From IMG/VR virus record IMGVR_UViG_3300043446_003167, positions 1-45,700 of that record: a DNA stretch of 45,700 bases; one strand, written 5' to 3'. The position numbers were made by a program, and so were the translations under genes. Source of the stretch: a virus. How positions within the stretch are numbered: position 1 is the stretch's first letter; the number at the start of each line of letters is the position of its first letter. The notes below the pieces were generated by a model. That model was given only the letters and a program-made list of their open reading frames with translations, made no database searches and had not been told where the DNA came from. Shown piece after piece: positions 1 through 9,700 of the stretch.

Positions 1-330
1 AGATCCTTTTTGTTCCTGATTAATATCTTTCATTTTCTTTTGAAGATCCAGGAGTTTGTCTGTAACATCTCCAACATTTTTAATCAGTTGTCCAGCAACC
101 TCATAGGCTCTTGGGGAATCGGATTCTTGTGCAAGTTCTAGGATACCATTAATTGCCTCTTGACCCTTTTCAATAATGGAGTAGAGTTGACCTCTAGAAT
201 ATTCATAATCTTTTTGAAGTTGATCTAGAGATTCTGCAGGTTTAATTGCAGTGGGTTCTGATTTAACAATTTCAGATTTAATTGTGGTTGTCTCAATATT
301 CAAAGCCTTATCAATATCTTCAAAACTCAT
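1..330 (-). CDS. gp16: Terminase small subunit gp16 (partial)
   Basis: This is the first 110 codons of the small terminase, which recognises phage DNA and regulates the gp17 packaging motor at the procapsid portal. The reading frame stays open to the window edge, so the C-terminus is missing. The protein starts MSFEDIDKALNIE. Its middle part (ESDSPRAYEVAGQLIKNV, then LDLQKKMKDI) lines up with the T4 gp16 central helices (NADSPRHMEVFATLMGQM, LKLHKDMKDI). The ATG overlaps the stop of gp15 in an ATGA junction, which fixes the start and implies translational coupling. It follows gp13-gp14-gp15 as in T4. The family match and gene order are strong; the DNA-recognition role is family knowledge. Confidence 0.9.
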   Translation of the reverse strand, partial: MSFEDIDKALNIETTTIKSEIVKSEPTAIKPAESLDQLQKDYEYSRGQLYSIIEKGQEAINGILELAQESDSPRAYEVAGQLIKNVGDVTDKLLDLQKKMKDINQEQKGS

Positions 331-1376
331 AGATCAATTCCTTTGGTTGTACTATAAACTTTACCATCACCGTAATCATATCTAGATTCACTGAATCCAA
401 AGTCATCATCAAGATCAATCAATTCATCGTCAGTGTTATTAATTACATTGAGTGCAGTTCCAGCTGGATGAACTTCAATTTTTGTATCATCTTGAGCTCT
501 ATTTACCAATAGCGTATTTCCTGTTATTTTGCGAATGAACATAGACTCGGAATCAACCATAATATATGATTTTTCTACTAATACTGATCCATCAACAACA
601 TCAAATTGAGTCATATCTGCAGAAATATCTTCAGCAATTTGAGTAATAGAATCATTATTATAATCTTTTAGAGCTCTAACCTCTGCAACATATCGCAATT
701 GTCTAGATGCATTTACTTTATTTGTATTTGTATAATAATCAACCTGAACTTGTTTAATCAATGCATCATTTGGTGTGCCAACTGGACCAAAGAGATAAGT
801 TTTAGCAACAAAATCTAATGTATATACTAAAACTCTTCTTGTAGTGAAATCTCCTTCATATTGATCATCCATTGCAATTCTTTCAAGAATCATGGGAATA
901 TCTCTTTTTTCCCCAATACTCGATACCAAATCCACAGTTAGATTGAAATGTGGTTGAAAATAAGGTAATATTTGTTCTACGACTTGCAAAGCATCTTCAT
1001 TGAGTTTAGACATTATTGAAAGTCTAAAATTTACATTATAAGGAACCGGCATAAAAACTTTTGTCATTTCATTATTTGATTGATCCAATGCTTTAAAAGT
1101 TTGCATAGTAGAAGATTTTCTACTAGAATCATAAGAAATACCGGTCATTTCAAAAGACATTCTGGGAAGAGTAATTGCAACTCTTTTCTTTAAATCTGGA
1201 ACTTGTTCAATTCTCGCTAAGAATTTTTGAACTGGTCCATAAGCAATCGGAACTGTAATAATACTGAAATCATCTCCCGCATTATCTTTATGCTTGATTT
1301 GAATATTATTGAAGAGTGTACCGAAAGCCACTATGGTCTTTCTCAATATTTCGTGATAAAAATAATTTGAGATCAT
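327..1376 (-). CDS. gp15: Tail terminator / proximal tail sheath stabiliser gp15
   Basis: This 349-aa homologue of T4 gp15 caps the tail tube and sheath at the neck and lets the finished tail join the head. The diagnostic segment is QVVEQILPYFQPHFNLT near residue 130, nearly identical to T4 gp15 (QIVEQILPYFQPHFNTT). It is followed by KRDIPMILERIAMDDQYEGD and a TRRVLVYTLDF strand, which match the T4 region ending in RRRIEWSLTFEV. The N-terminus (YFYHEILRK, then LFNNIQIKH) also matches T4. The protein is about 75 residues longer than T4 gp15, with an extra acidic C-terminal part. It lies between gp14 and gp16, overlaps gp16 by 4 bases, and has a late promoter box just upstream, overlapping the gp14 stop. 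Confidence 0.95.
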   Translation of the reverse strand: MISNYFYHEILRKTIVAFGTLFNNIQIKHKDNAGDDFSIITVPIAYGPVQKFLARIEQVPDLKKRVAITLPRMSFEMTGISYDSSRKSSTMQTFKALDQSNNEMTKVFMPVPYNVNFRLSIMSKLNEDALQVVEQILPYFQPHFNLTVDLVSSIGEKRDIPMILERIAMDDQYEGDFTTRRVLVYTLDFVAKTYLFGPVGTPNDALIKQVQVDYYTNTNKVNASRQLRYVAEVRALKDYNNDSITQIAEDISADMTQFDVVDGSVLVEKSYIMVDSESMFIRKITGNTLLVNRAQDDTKIEVHPAGTALNVINNTDDELIDLDDDFGFSESRYDYGDGKVYSTTKGIDL

Positions 1377-1400
1377 TACAAGTAACTACAGGGTAATAAT

Positions 1401-1407
1401 TATTTAG
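1401..1407 (-). promoter_or_regulatory. Late promoter box CTAAATA before gp15
   Basis: The minus strand reads CTAAATA about 25 bases upstream of the gp15 ATG. This matches the T4-like late promoter -10 element (TATAAATA in T4, NTAAATA in cyanophages) read by the phage sigma-like factor gp55. The stop codon of gp14 lies inside the box. It would drive gp15 and gp16. Confidence 0.55.
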
Positions 1408-2834
1408 TATTCACCAAATGGGTTCTTCTGACTAAAATCTAAAATTTGATCAGCTTCTAATTCAATTTCAATATTTTCCGCATAAGCATCTAAAAATTCA
1501 TTTGTTTGAACTGTAGATACTTTATAACTGGCTCCAATACCAATGATAGATTCACCCTTAGCAAAATTACCATCAACGATTGCAACCTTAAGAATTCTGT
1601 TAGTTGCATCCCAACTCTTAACATACCCTGTTGTACCAGTTCTTGATCCAGTAACGATCTCATTATAATCATAATCACCAAATGTTGTTGCAGTTGGATT
1701 TGTAAATTCAATAGTTGGAGTGAAACTATATCCAGCACCAGCATTAGAATAACGAACCGAAACTACTACTCCATTTGAATTAACAACTGCTTCTGCTTGT
1801 GCATTTCTAATATTAGACGAAATTCCAGAACTTGTAGGAATAAATGTTCTTTGAATTGTAACTTGAGGAATTGTCGTGTATCCAACGCCTCCTGAAGAAA
1901 GTCCAACTATTCCAAGAACTCCAGTATTGATAACTGCGGTAGCTATTCCGCCAGTACCTCCACCTCCAGAAATAGTAACAGTAGGAGGTTCTGTATATCC
2001 AAATCCTGGATTTGTAATGAGAATTCTATCAATTGCAAGTTTTTGGTTGGCATATCTACTAGTCATAATCGCAACAGCAGTTGCTGTTTGGCCTCCAGGA
2101 CCAGCAGTAGATATAGAAACTGTAGGAGAAAAAGTATATCCAAAACCATCATTAATAAGATCGATATATTGAACTGATTTAGAGTTTGGATCTGTTGTTG
2201 CAAATCCAACAGTTGCAACTGCTCCGGTTGCATCTGCACCAACCATTTGAATGGTATAAACATTTCCAAGATCTTTAATGGATTCATTGATCTCTATACC
2301 AGTAGGATCAACTTCAGGAACATCAATAATCTCATCCTCATATTCAAATCTTTCACATCTTAATTCATAGACATAGAGATTGTTGAGTTGATAAAATGGT
2401 TTTTTACCTTCAACATATTTAATTTCAAATAATGACTCATCTAGAGGAAACCAAATTAAATCTCCCTCTTGTGGTCTATATGCAACTTTTCTTTCATCTT
2501 CTGGCCATAATTTCAATAAAGGTGAAATGAAATCATCATATCTCTCCTTAGAAATTACAAGGTTAATCTCATCATTACTTCTAACTCCAAACTTACTCAA
2601 TAAATCTCCATTACCACTGAATCCCTCAAAATTCATTAGATAAGCTTCTATACGAAAACTATCATCAAATTTTGATGCAGTAACTTCTTTGATGACCGTA
2701 TTTTCGCCAATAATCCTTCTAGGCATGTATAGAACATCCTGTCCATACATTTTGAGTTGTTCGTTAATTAGATCTTGAATAAGTCTTTGCTCACTCGGAG
2801 ATCCTTGAAGAAAATAAGAATTGAGTGGTGACAT
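1404..2834 (-). CDS. gp14: Neck protein gp14 with GxGY-repeat insertion
   Basis: This is a gp14 homologue, a ring component of the neck that completes the head and joins it to the tail. The N-terminal third matches T4 gp14: YMPRRII, then FRIEAYLMNFEGFSGNGDLL with LSKFGVRSNDEINL, and GDLIWFPLDESLFEIKYVE followed by FYQLNN (T4: GDLIYFPMDNSLFEINWVE, FYQLGQ). At 476 aa it is far longer than T4 gp14 (about 256 aa). The extra length at about residues 200-400 contains four copies of a beta-strand module with a central GxGY followed by P-T-V-x-I (NDGFGYTFSPTVSI, NPGFGYTEPPTVTI, SGGVGYTTIPQVTI, NAGAGYSFTPTIEF). The same module occurs in gp7, gp8 and the DUF4815 protein of this window. It lies one base from the gp13 stop and probably shares its transcript. 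Confidence 0.93.
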   Translation of the reverse strand: MSPLNSYFLQGSPSEQRLIQDLINEQLKMYGQDVLYMPRRIIGENTVIKEVTASKFDDSFRIEAYLMNFEGFSGNGDLLSKFGVRSNDEINLVISKERYDDFISPLLKLWPEDERKVAYRPQEGDLIWFPLDESLFEIKYVEGKKPFYQLNNLYVYELRCERFEYEDEIIDVPEVDPTGIEINESIKDLGNVYTIQMVGADATGAVATVGFATTDPNSKSVQYIDLINDGFGYTFSPTVSISTAGPGGQTATAVAIMTSRYANQKLAIDRILITNPGFGYTEPPTVTISGGGGTGGIATAVINTGVLGIVGLSSGGVGYTTIPQVTIQRTFIPTSSGISSNIRNAQAEAVVNSNGVVVSVRYSNAGAGYSFTPTIEFTNPTATTFGDYDYNEIVTGSRTGTTGYVKSWDATNRILKVAIVDGNFAKGESIIGIGASYKVSTVQTNEFLDAYAENIEIELEADQILDFSQKNPFGEY

Positions 2835-2835
2835 A

Positions 2836-3669
2836 TCAACCTATGAGATCAAGTGGTGGTAATTCGTATTCATCCTTAAGTTGTTGTTCCAATTTTTCCA
2901 CTTCCGCAACACCATCGTCATAAATCTGTCTTCCATTCAACTGAACTCCACCTGGAAGTAGAACTCCATTGAATTTGATCATGTTCTGTCCCCATTGTTT
3001 CTTAATCAAAGCCGTGAGGTATTTCTTCAACCACCAATCGTTGTAGAGTTTTGGTGCATCTGAAGGATCTACGATCCTATAACAATCAATAATCACATAT
3101 TCATTTTCTCCAACCTGAGACCAATCAATATCAAGATATAGTTTATGGTTCTTTTTATTGAATCTAATCTGTGCATGGGGATTTAGGAGAAAATCCAAAT
3201 CTTCAAGATATCTTTTGACCATTGCATAATTTAGAAGATCTAATGCACCATAATAGTAAACATCATTCAAAAATAACTGATATTTAATATTAAAAAGACC
3301 GTCTGAAATTGTACTAGAATTGATTTTAAGAATATTATTTACACCAATAATAGAATCTGGAAGTGGAAGATAATTAACTCCTTCAACATAAGTTAGAGAA
3401 GTTAAACCAGCACCAACAACTTCTTGAGAAGATGTTGTTGCAGAACCTACTGGACCTGGTTGAGCTAAGGTTGTTTTAGTTGCAGGAGTGAGTTTATGTT
3501 TTAAAAATACACGATCAATGCCATCGAAATGACGCTCATGATAATACTGAATTGCATCGTCAATTAAATTATCAATCTGGTCGTCATCTACATTTATTTC
3601 TAAAACTGGCTTTCCTAGTTGTTTGAGGCAATAGTCTTTCAACTCCGCTCTACTAGATGGTTGCGCCAT
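2836..3669 (-). CDS. gp13: Neck protein gp13
   Basis: This 277-aa neck protein completes the head after packaging together with gp14. It starts MAQPSSRAELKDYCLKQLG and continues DDQIDNLIDDAIQYYHERH and DGIDRVFLKHKLT, the conserved N-terminal signature of T4-like gp13. The middle (YYGALDLLNYAM, then PHAQIRFNKKNHKLYLDIDW) is also typical. I chose the ATG at 3669 rather than one at 3720: it has AGGGGT 7 bases upstream, matches the family start, and avoids overlapping the preceding gene. A late promoter box lies 27 bases upstream of the start. T4 gp13 is slightly longer (about 309 aa). Confidence 0.93.
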   Translation of the reverse strand: MAQPSSRAELKDYCLKQLGKPVLEINVDDDQIDNLIDDAIQYYHERHFDGIDRVFLKHKLTPATKTTLAQPGPVGSATTSSQEVVGAGLTSLTYVEGVNYLPLPDSIIGVNNILKINSSTISDGLFNIKYQLFLNDVYYYGALDLLNYAMVKRYLEDLDFLLNPHAQIRFNKKNHKLYLDIDWSQVGENEYVIIDCYRIVDPSDAPKLYNDWWLKKYLTALIKKQWGQNMIKFNGVLLPGGVQLNGRQIYDDGVAEVEKLEQQLKDEYELPPLDLIG

Positions 3670-3695
3670 AAAAAATACCCCTAGTCTTCTAAGGA

Positions 3696-3703
3696 TATTT
3701 ATT
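3696..3703 (-). promoter_or_regulatory. Late promoter box AATAAATA before gp13
   Basis: The minus strand reads AATAAATA, the T4-like late consensus, 27 bases upstream of the gp13 ATG. It is just past the stop of the preceding repeat-protein gene, as expected for a new late unit covering gp13 and gp14. Confidence 0.6.
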
Positions 3704-3707
3704 GTTA

Positions 3708-6700
3708 TTAAATAATGCAAACATAAGTTCTTGGTATCTGGAATGGGTTGTTAATTGTAGTACTACTTGTAGATTGGACATAAATCGTCCCAACACCAAT
3801 ATATGTTGCTCTGGTAATACTCTCTTTGACTGTAGAAAGAGTAAATAGTTTTCCTGAAGATGTGGAGTAGTTATATACTTGTTTATTGTCTGAAGATCCA
3901 ACAATAGTAATTCCACCAGAACCATCTGGAGATGGAATAAATTTAACATTTGGATAGACAAGCTCTCCAGACAGGGAAATTGTACCAAGACCAACTTGTG
4001 TATAGGTTGCAATATTTCTCGTTTCAGCAGAAGAATTAAAGTATCCTGTTCCAATTCCAGAAGCAGTGAATAATCTATTAATACTTGTTTCTGAAGAACC
4101 AGAAATAGTAAAGAGTGAAGTTGAAGATGGTAATATTTTAACTAAAGAGTTCGCAGAAACGGAGGAAACATTGATAGTTCCAGTACCATTATATGAATGT
4201 ACTTTTCTACGCTCACCAGCAGCACCAAGAACAATAGATCCATATCCAAATACGGATTTGGTAATTTTTTCATCTGAAAGGGAACCAGAAATTCCAATTG
4301 AACCAGAACCATTAAATGTATAAGTATTAATTTCTTTAGTAGAAGCGTTTCCGGAGATATTGAAGAGTTGAGTGTTTTCTGGTGGATTGACAGATAGAGC
4401 AAACCTTGCACTATTAAGATAATCTGAAGTTATATTCGTGGAATCACAAGTATCATAATCTTCATCTGTTACATATCTTACAAATCTAAATCCACCAACG
4501 CCTGATAGTGGATAATCTGCTTCAAGTGTTGTAGAAGCAGAAGATGACAATGTAATTACACCACTTCCTCTTTCAGACTTAAATAGTAAACTTGTAACAT
4601 TTTTTCCAGATAATGTTGCAGTTCCAACTCCAATATAAGTAGAGGGCGTAAAAGATTCTCTCTTTGTTCCAGATATGACAAATAAATTTGTTGATATTTG
4701 CGATTGTTTTTCAAATCTTTCTAATTTGGATCCAGAAAGGACGATAGAACCAGAACCACGATATGACTCTGTATTCTTTTCTATACGAGTTGCGGAAAGA
4801 ACTATGGAACCAGAACCAACATAAGATTCTGTATTCTTCTCTATGCGAGTTCCATTAATATAGATTATTCCAGAGGCTCCAGGATTATTCTGGTCACCAT
4901 AATATCCATATACTTGGATTTCTCTTGTTGATGATAATCCAGAGAATCTAGTGGTTCCTATTCCAGTATATCTTGACTTGGTAAATGATTCTAAAGCAGT
5001 TCCAGCTATACCAATTCCACCAAATGCACCAATTGGTAAAATAGATTGTGTCTTAGCTTGACCATAAATTACGATATTAGTACTAATTCCAATATACTTG
5101 GATACTTTTGGTGCGAATATGGATCCACTTATAATAATAGTTCCAATGCCAGTATATGCTGGAGTATAATCTACATTAGGATGTACTAATGGTTTTCCAC
5201 TAATTACTAATGTTCCTAGACCAACATAAGACTCAACATTCTTCTCTACCTCTACTCCAGAAATAACAATTGAACCAGAACCAAAATATCCAAGTCTAGT
5301 ATATGACTCATTTAATGCCGAAGAAATTATTATGGTTCCTAAACCAATATGGGTTGCTGGTGTAATGGAGTTTCTGGCAGCACCAGACAATGTAACTGTT
5401 CCTGTGCCAACATAAGACTCAGTGTTCTTCTCTGTCTTAATTCCAGATAGAACTATAGAACCAGATCCAATATGAGTTGTTGGCGTAATAGATTCTCCAC
5501 CAATACCAGAAAGTACAACTGTTCCTCTACCCGCATAAGATTCGGTATTTTTCTCTGTCTTGATTCCAGATACAACTATAGAACCAGATCCAAACCAAGA
5601 ATTTGTAATCTGCAGGTTGTTAAATGATCCAGAAATTGTAAAGAGTGATACATTTTCTGGTGGATTAATTGTAAAGGATTCTAAAGCATAATTTGGTAGA
5701 GACTGTAATCCAACTCCTATGGATTCTGGATTATCTAAATTATTGTCAAATGTTAATGGAGAAACAGTAGCTACATTGAACTGAGCAAAGTTGAGGTAAT
5801 CCTTATCAAAGGAGACATAAGTTGGTGATATATTATCATCAATATCAAATGCTGATCTAGTTTCATCAAATGTTCTTCCTGATGGAAGGATATAACTTCT
5901 TCCAAAGGTTACAATTCCAACACCAATATAAGTTGTTGGTGTAATAGATTCTGCACCAATACCAGAGAATGTAACTGTTCCAGTACCAGAATAAGACTCT
6001 GCATTCTTCTCCGTTTTGATTCCAGAAACAATAATAGAACCAGAACCAACATAAGACTCCGTATTCTTTTCTACCTCTACTCCAGAGAGTGTTATAGAAC
6101 CAATACCAACATAAGATTCGGTATTCTTTTCTACCTTGACTCCAGAGATGTTGATCGAGCCAGAACCAACATAAGACTCTGTATTCTTCTCTACCTCTAC
6201 TCCAGAGAGTGTTATAGAACCAGAGCCAACATAAGACTCTGTATTCTTCTCTACAAGAGCCCCAGAGAATGTTGCTGAACCAGAACCAACATAAGACTCT
6301 GTATTCTTCTCTACAAGAGATCCGGAAATACTGAAGAGTTGAATGTTCTCTGGAGTTTGAGCTACGAAAGCCTCTAGACCGTGACTTGGTATAGACTGAA
6401 TCACAGCCCCAACAGAAGCTGGATTCCTTAAGGTATTATCAAATGTTAATGGAGAAACAGTAGCTACATTGAACTTGGAGAAGTTGAGGTAATCCTTATC
6501 AAAGCTTGCATAAGTTGGTAGTGCATTACCATCAATATCAAATACGGCTTGAGTTTGGTCAAATGTCTGAAGAAGAGGAACTGGAGGAATATAACTTCTT
6601 CCAGGAATAATGGTTCCTGTTCCAACATAAGACTCTACATTCTTCTCTACCTCTACTCCAGAGAGAGTTATGGAACCAGAACCACTCCAAGAATTTGTAG

Positions 6701-9700
6701 CCTTTAGATCGGTGTACGCTCCAGAGAATGTTGCTGAACCAGAACCAACATAAGACTCCGTATTCTTCTCTACCTCTACTCCAGAAATTGTTATAGAACC
6801 AGAACCAATATGAGTTGCTGGTGTAAACTTCTCTACAAGAGCTCCAGAGAATGTTGCTGAACCAGAGCCAACATAAGATTCTGTATTCTTCTCTACCTCT
6901 GCTCCAGAGAGAGTTATGGAACCAAAAGCACGATAGAAATACTTAGAAGCACCAGATTGTGCTCCTCTAATATTAATAGTTTCTGTTTCTTGAGGTGGTA
7001 CTGAAGTTGTACTTTCTACACCAGATCCGGAAATACTGAAGAGTTGAATATTTTCTGGAGGATTGGCTACGAAAGCCTCTAGACCGTGATTTGGTATAGA
7101 CTGGAGTACAGCCCCAATAGAAGCTGGATTCCTTAAAGTATTATCGAATGTTAATGGAGAAACAGTAGCTACATTGAACTGAGCAAAGTTGAGGTAATCC
7201 TTATCAAAGGAGACATAAGTTGGTAGTGCATTACCATCAATATCAAATACGGCTTGAGTTTGGTCAAATGTCTGAAGAAGAGGAACTGGAGGAATATAAC
7301 TTCTACCTGGTGTTATAGAACCAGAGCCAACATAAGACTCTGTATTCTTCTCTACCTCTACTCCAGAAAGAACAATTGAACCAGAACCAATTAAAGGACT
7401 TGTAACCTTAAGGTTACTATATCCTCCAGAGAATGCAACTGTTCCTCCTCCAACATAAGACTCTGTATTCTTCTCTACCTCTACTCCAGAGAGTGTTATA
7501 GAACCAGAGCCAACATAAGACTCTGTATTCTTCTCTACAAGAGCTCCAGAGAATGTTGCTGAACCAGAGCCAACATAAGACTCTGTATTCTTCTCTATCT
7601 CTACTCCAGAGAGTGTTATAGAACCAGAAGCAACATAAGAATACTTGGATGTTCCACTCTGTCTTCCGCTGATTAGTATAGTTTCCGTCTCTTGAGGAGG
7701 TATTACCGAAACTTTCTCTACAAGAGATCCGGAAATACTGAAGAGTTGAATGTTCTCTGGAGTTTGAGCTACGAAAACTTCTAAACCGTGATTTGGTATA
7801 GACTGGAGTACAGCTCCAACAGAAGCTGGATTCCTTAAAGTATTATCGAATGTTAATGGAGAAACAGTAGCTACATTAAACTTATCAAATATTAGATAAT
7901 CTTTATCGAATGAGACATAAGTAGGCAGTTTATTTCCATCAATATCAAATACGGCTTGAGTCTGATCAAATGTCTGAAGGAGAGGAACTGGAGGAATATA
8001 ACTTCTACCTGGTGTTATAGAACCAGAGCCAACATAAGACTCTGTATTCTTCTCTACCTCTACTCCAGAGAGTGTTATAGAACCAGAACCAATTAAAGGA
8101 CTTGTAACCTTAAGGTTACTATATCCTCCAGAGAATGCAACTGTTCCTGAACCAACATAAGACTCCGTATTCTTCTCTACCTCTACTCCAGAAATTGTTA
8201 TAGAACCAGAACCAATATGAGTTGCTGGTGTAAACTTCTCTACAAGAGCTCCAGAGAATGTTGCTGAACCAGAGCCAACATAAGATTCTGTATTCTTCTC
8301 TACCTCTGCTCCAGAGAGAGTTATAGATCCAGATCCAATATAAGAAATAGAAGCTGGTATTCCACCAGATCCATAAACATTAATAGTTCCTAAACCAGTA
8401 TATAATCCCTTACCAAATTTCTCAATTATAGATCCAGAGAAACTAAAGAGTTGAGTGTTCTCTGGAGTTTGAGCTACGAAAGCCTCTAGACCATGATTTG
8501 GTATAGATTGAGTTTGAGAACCAACAGAAGCTGGGTTTCTCAGGGTATTATCAAATGTTAATGGAGAAACTGTAGATACATTGAACTTATCAAATATTAG
8601 ATAATCTTTATCAAAGGAAACATAAGTTGGTAACGCATTACCATCAATATCAAAGACGGCTTGAGTTTGATCAAATGTTTGTACTAAAGGTACTGGAGGA
8701 ATATAGCTTCTTCCTGGAATGATGGAGCCAGAGCCAACATAAGACTCTGTATTCTTCTCTACCTCTACTCCAGAAAGTGTTATGGAACCAGAACCAATTA
8801 AAGGACTTGTAACCTTAAGATTACTATATCCTCCAGAGAATACAACTGTTCCTGTACCAACATAAGACTCCGTATTCTTTTCTACTTCTACTCCAGAGAT
8901 GTTGAGGGATCCGGAACCAACATAAGACTCTGTATTCTTCTCTACAAGAGCTCCAGAGAATGTTGCTGAACCAGAGCCAACATAAGATTCGGTATTCTTC
9001 TCTACCTCTACTCCAGAGAGAGTTATGGAACCAGAAGCAATATAAGAATACTTGGATGTTCCGCTTTGTCTTCCGCTGATTACTATTGTAGTAGTTTCTT
9101 GGGGAGGTATTACCGAAACTTTCTCTACAAGAGATCCGGAAATACTGAAGAGTTGAATGTTCTCTGGAGTTTGAGCTACGAAAGCCTCTAGACCATGATT
9201 TGGTATGGATTGTAAATCCAATGCATCTACAGAAGCTGGATTTCTTAAAGTATTATCGAATGTTAATGGAGAAACAGTAGCTACATTGAACTTATCAAAT
9301 ATTAGATAATCTTTATCAAAGCTTGCATAAGTTGGTAGTGCATTACCATCAATATCAAATACGGCTTGAGTTTGGTCAAATGTTTGTACTAAAGGTACTG
9401 GTGGAATATAACTTCTACCTGGTGTTATAGAACCAGAGCCAACATAAGACTCCGTATTCTTCTCTACCTCTACTCCAGAGAGAGTTATGGAACCAGAGCC
9501 AACATAAGACTCTGTATTCTTCTCTACAAGAGCTCCAGAGAATGTTGCTGAACCAGAGCCAACATAAGACTCTGTATTCTTCTCTACAAGAGCTCCAGAA
9601 ATGTTGAAGAGTTGAGTATTCTCTGGAGTTTGAGCTACAAAAGCCTCTAGACCATGATTTGGCGTGGACTGGAGTACAGCTCCAAAAGAAGCTGGATTTA

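Noticed and set aside
2063-2287. Minus-strand leucine-rich frame inside gp14 (and similar ones in other virion genes)
   Set aside because: These are frame-shifted readings of AT-rich structural genes. Their Leu/Gln richness is produced by the base pattern, and none has its own start signals.
3670-3720. Longer start for gp13
   Set aside because: It would overlap the repeat-protein stop and the late promoter box, and the family starts at MAQPSSRAELK.
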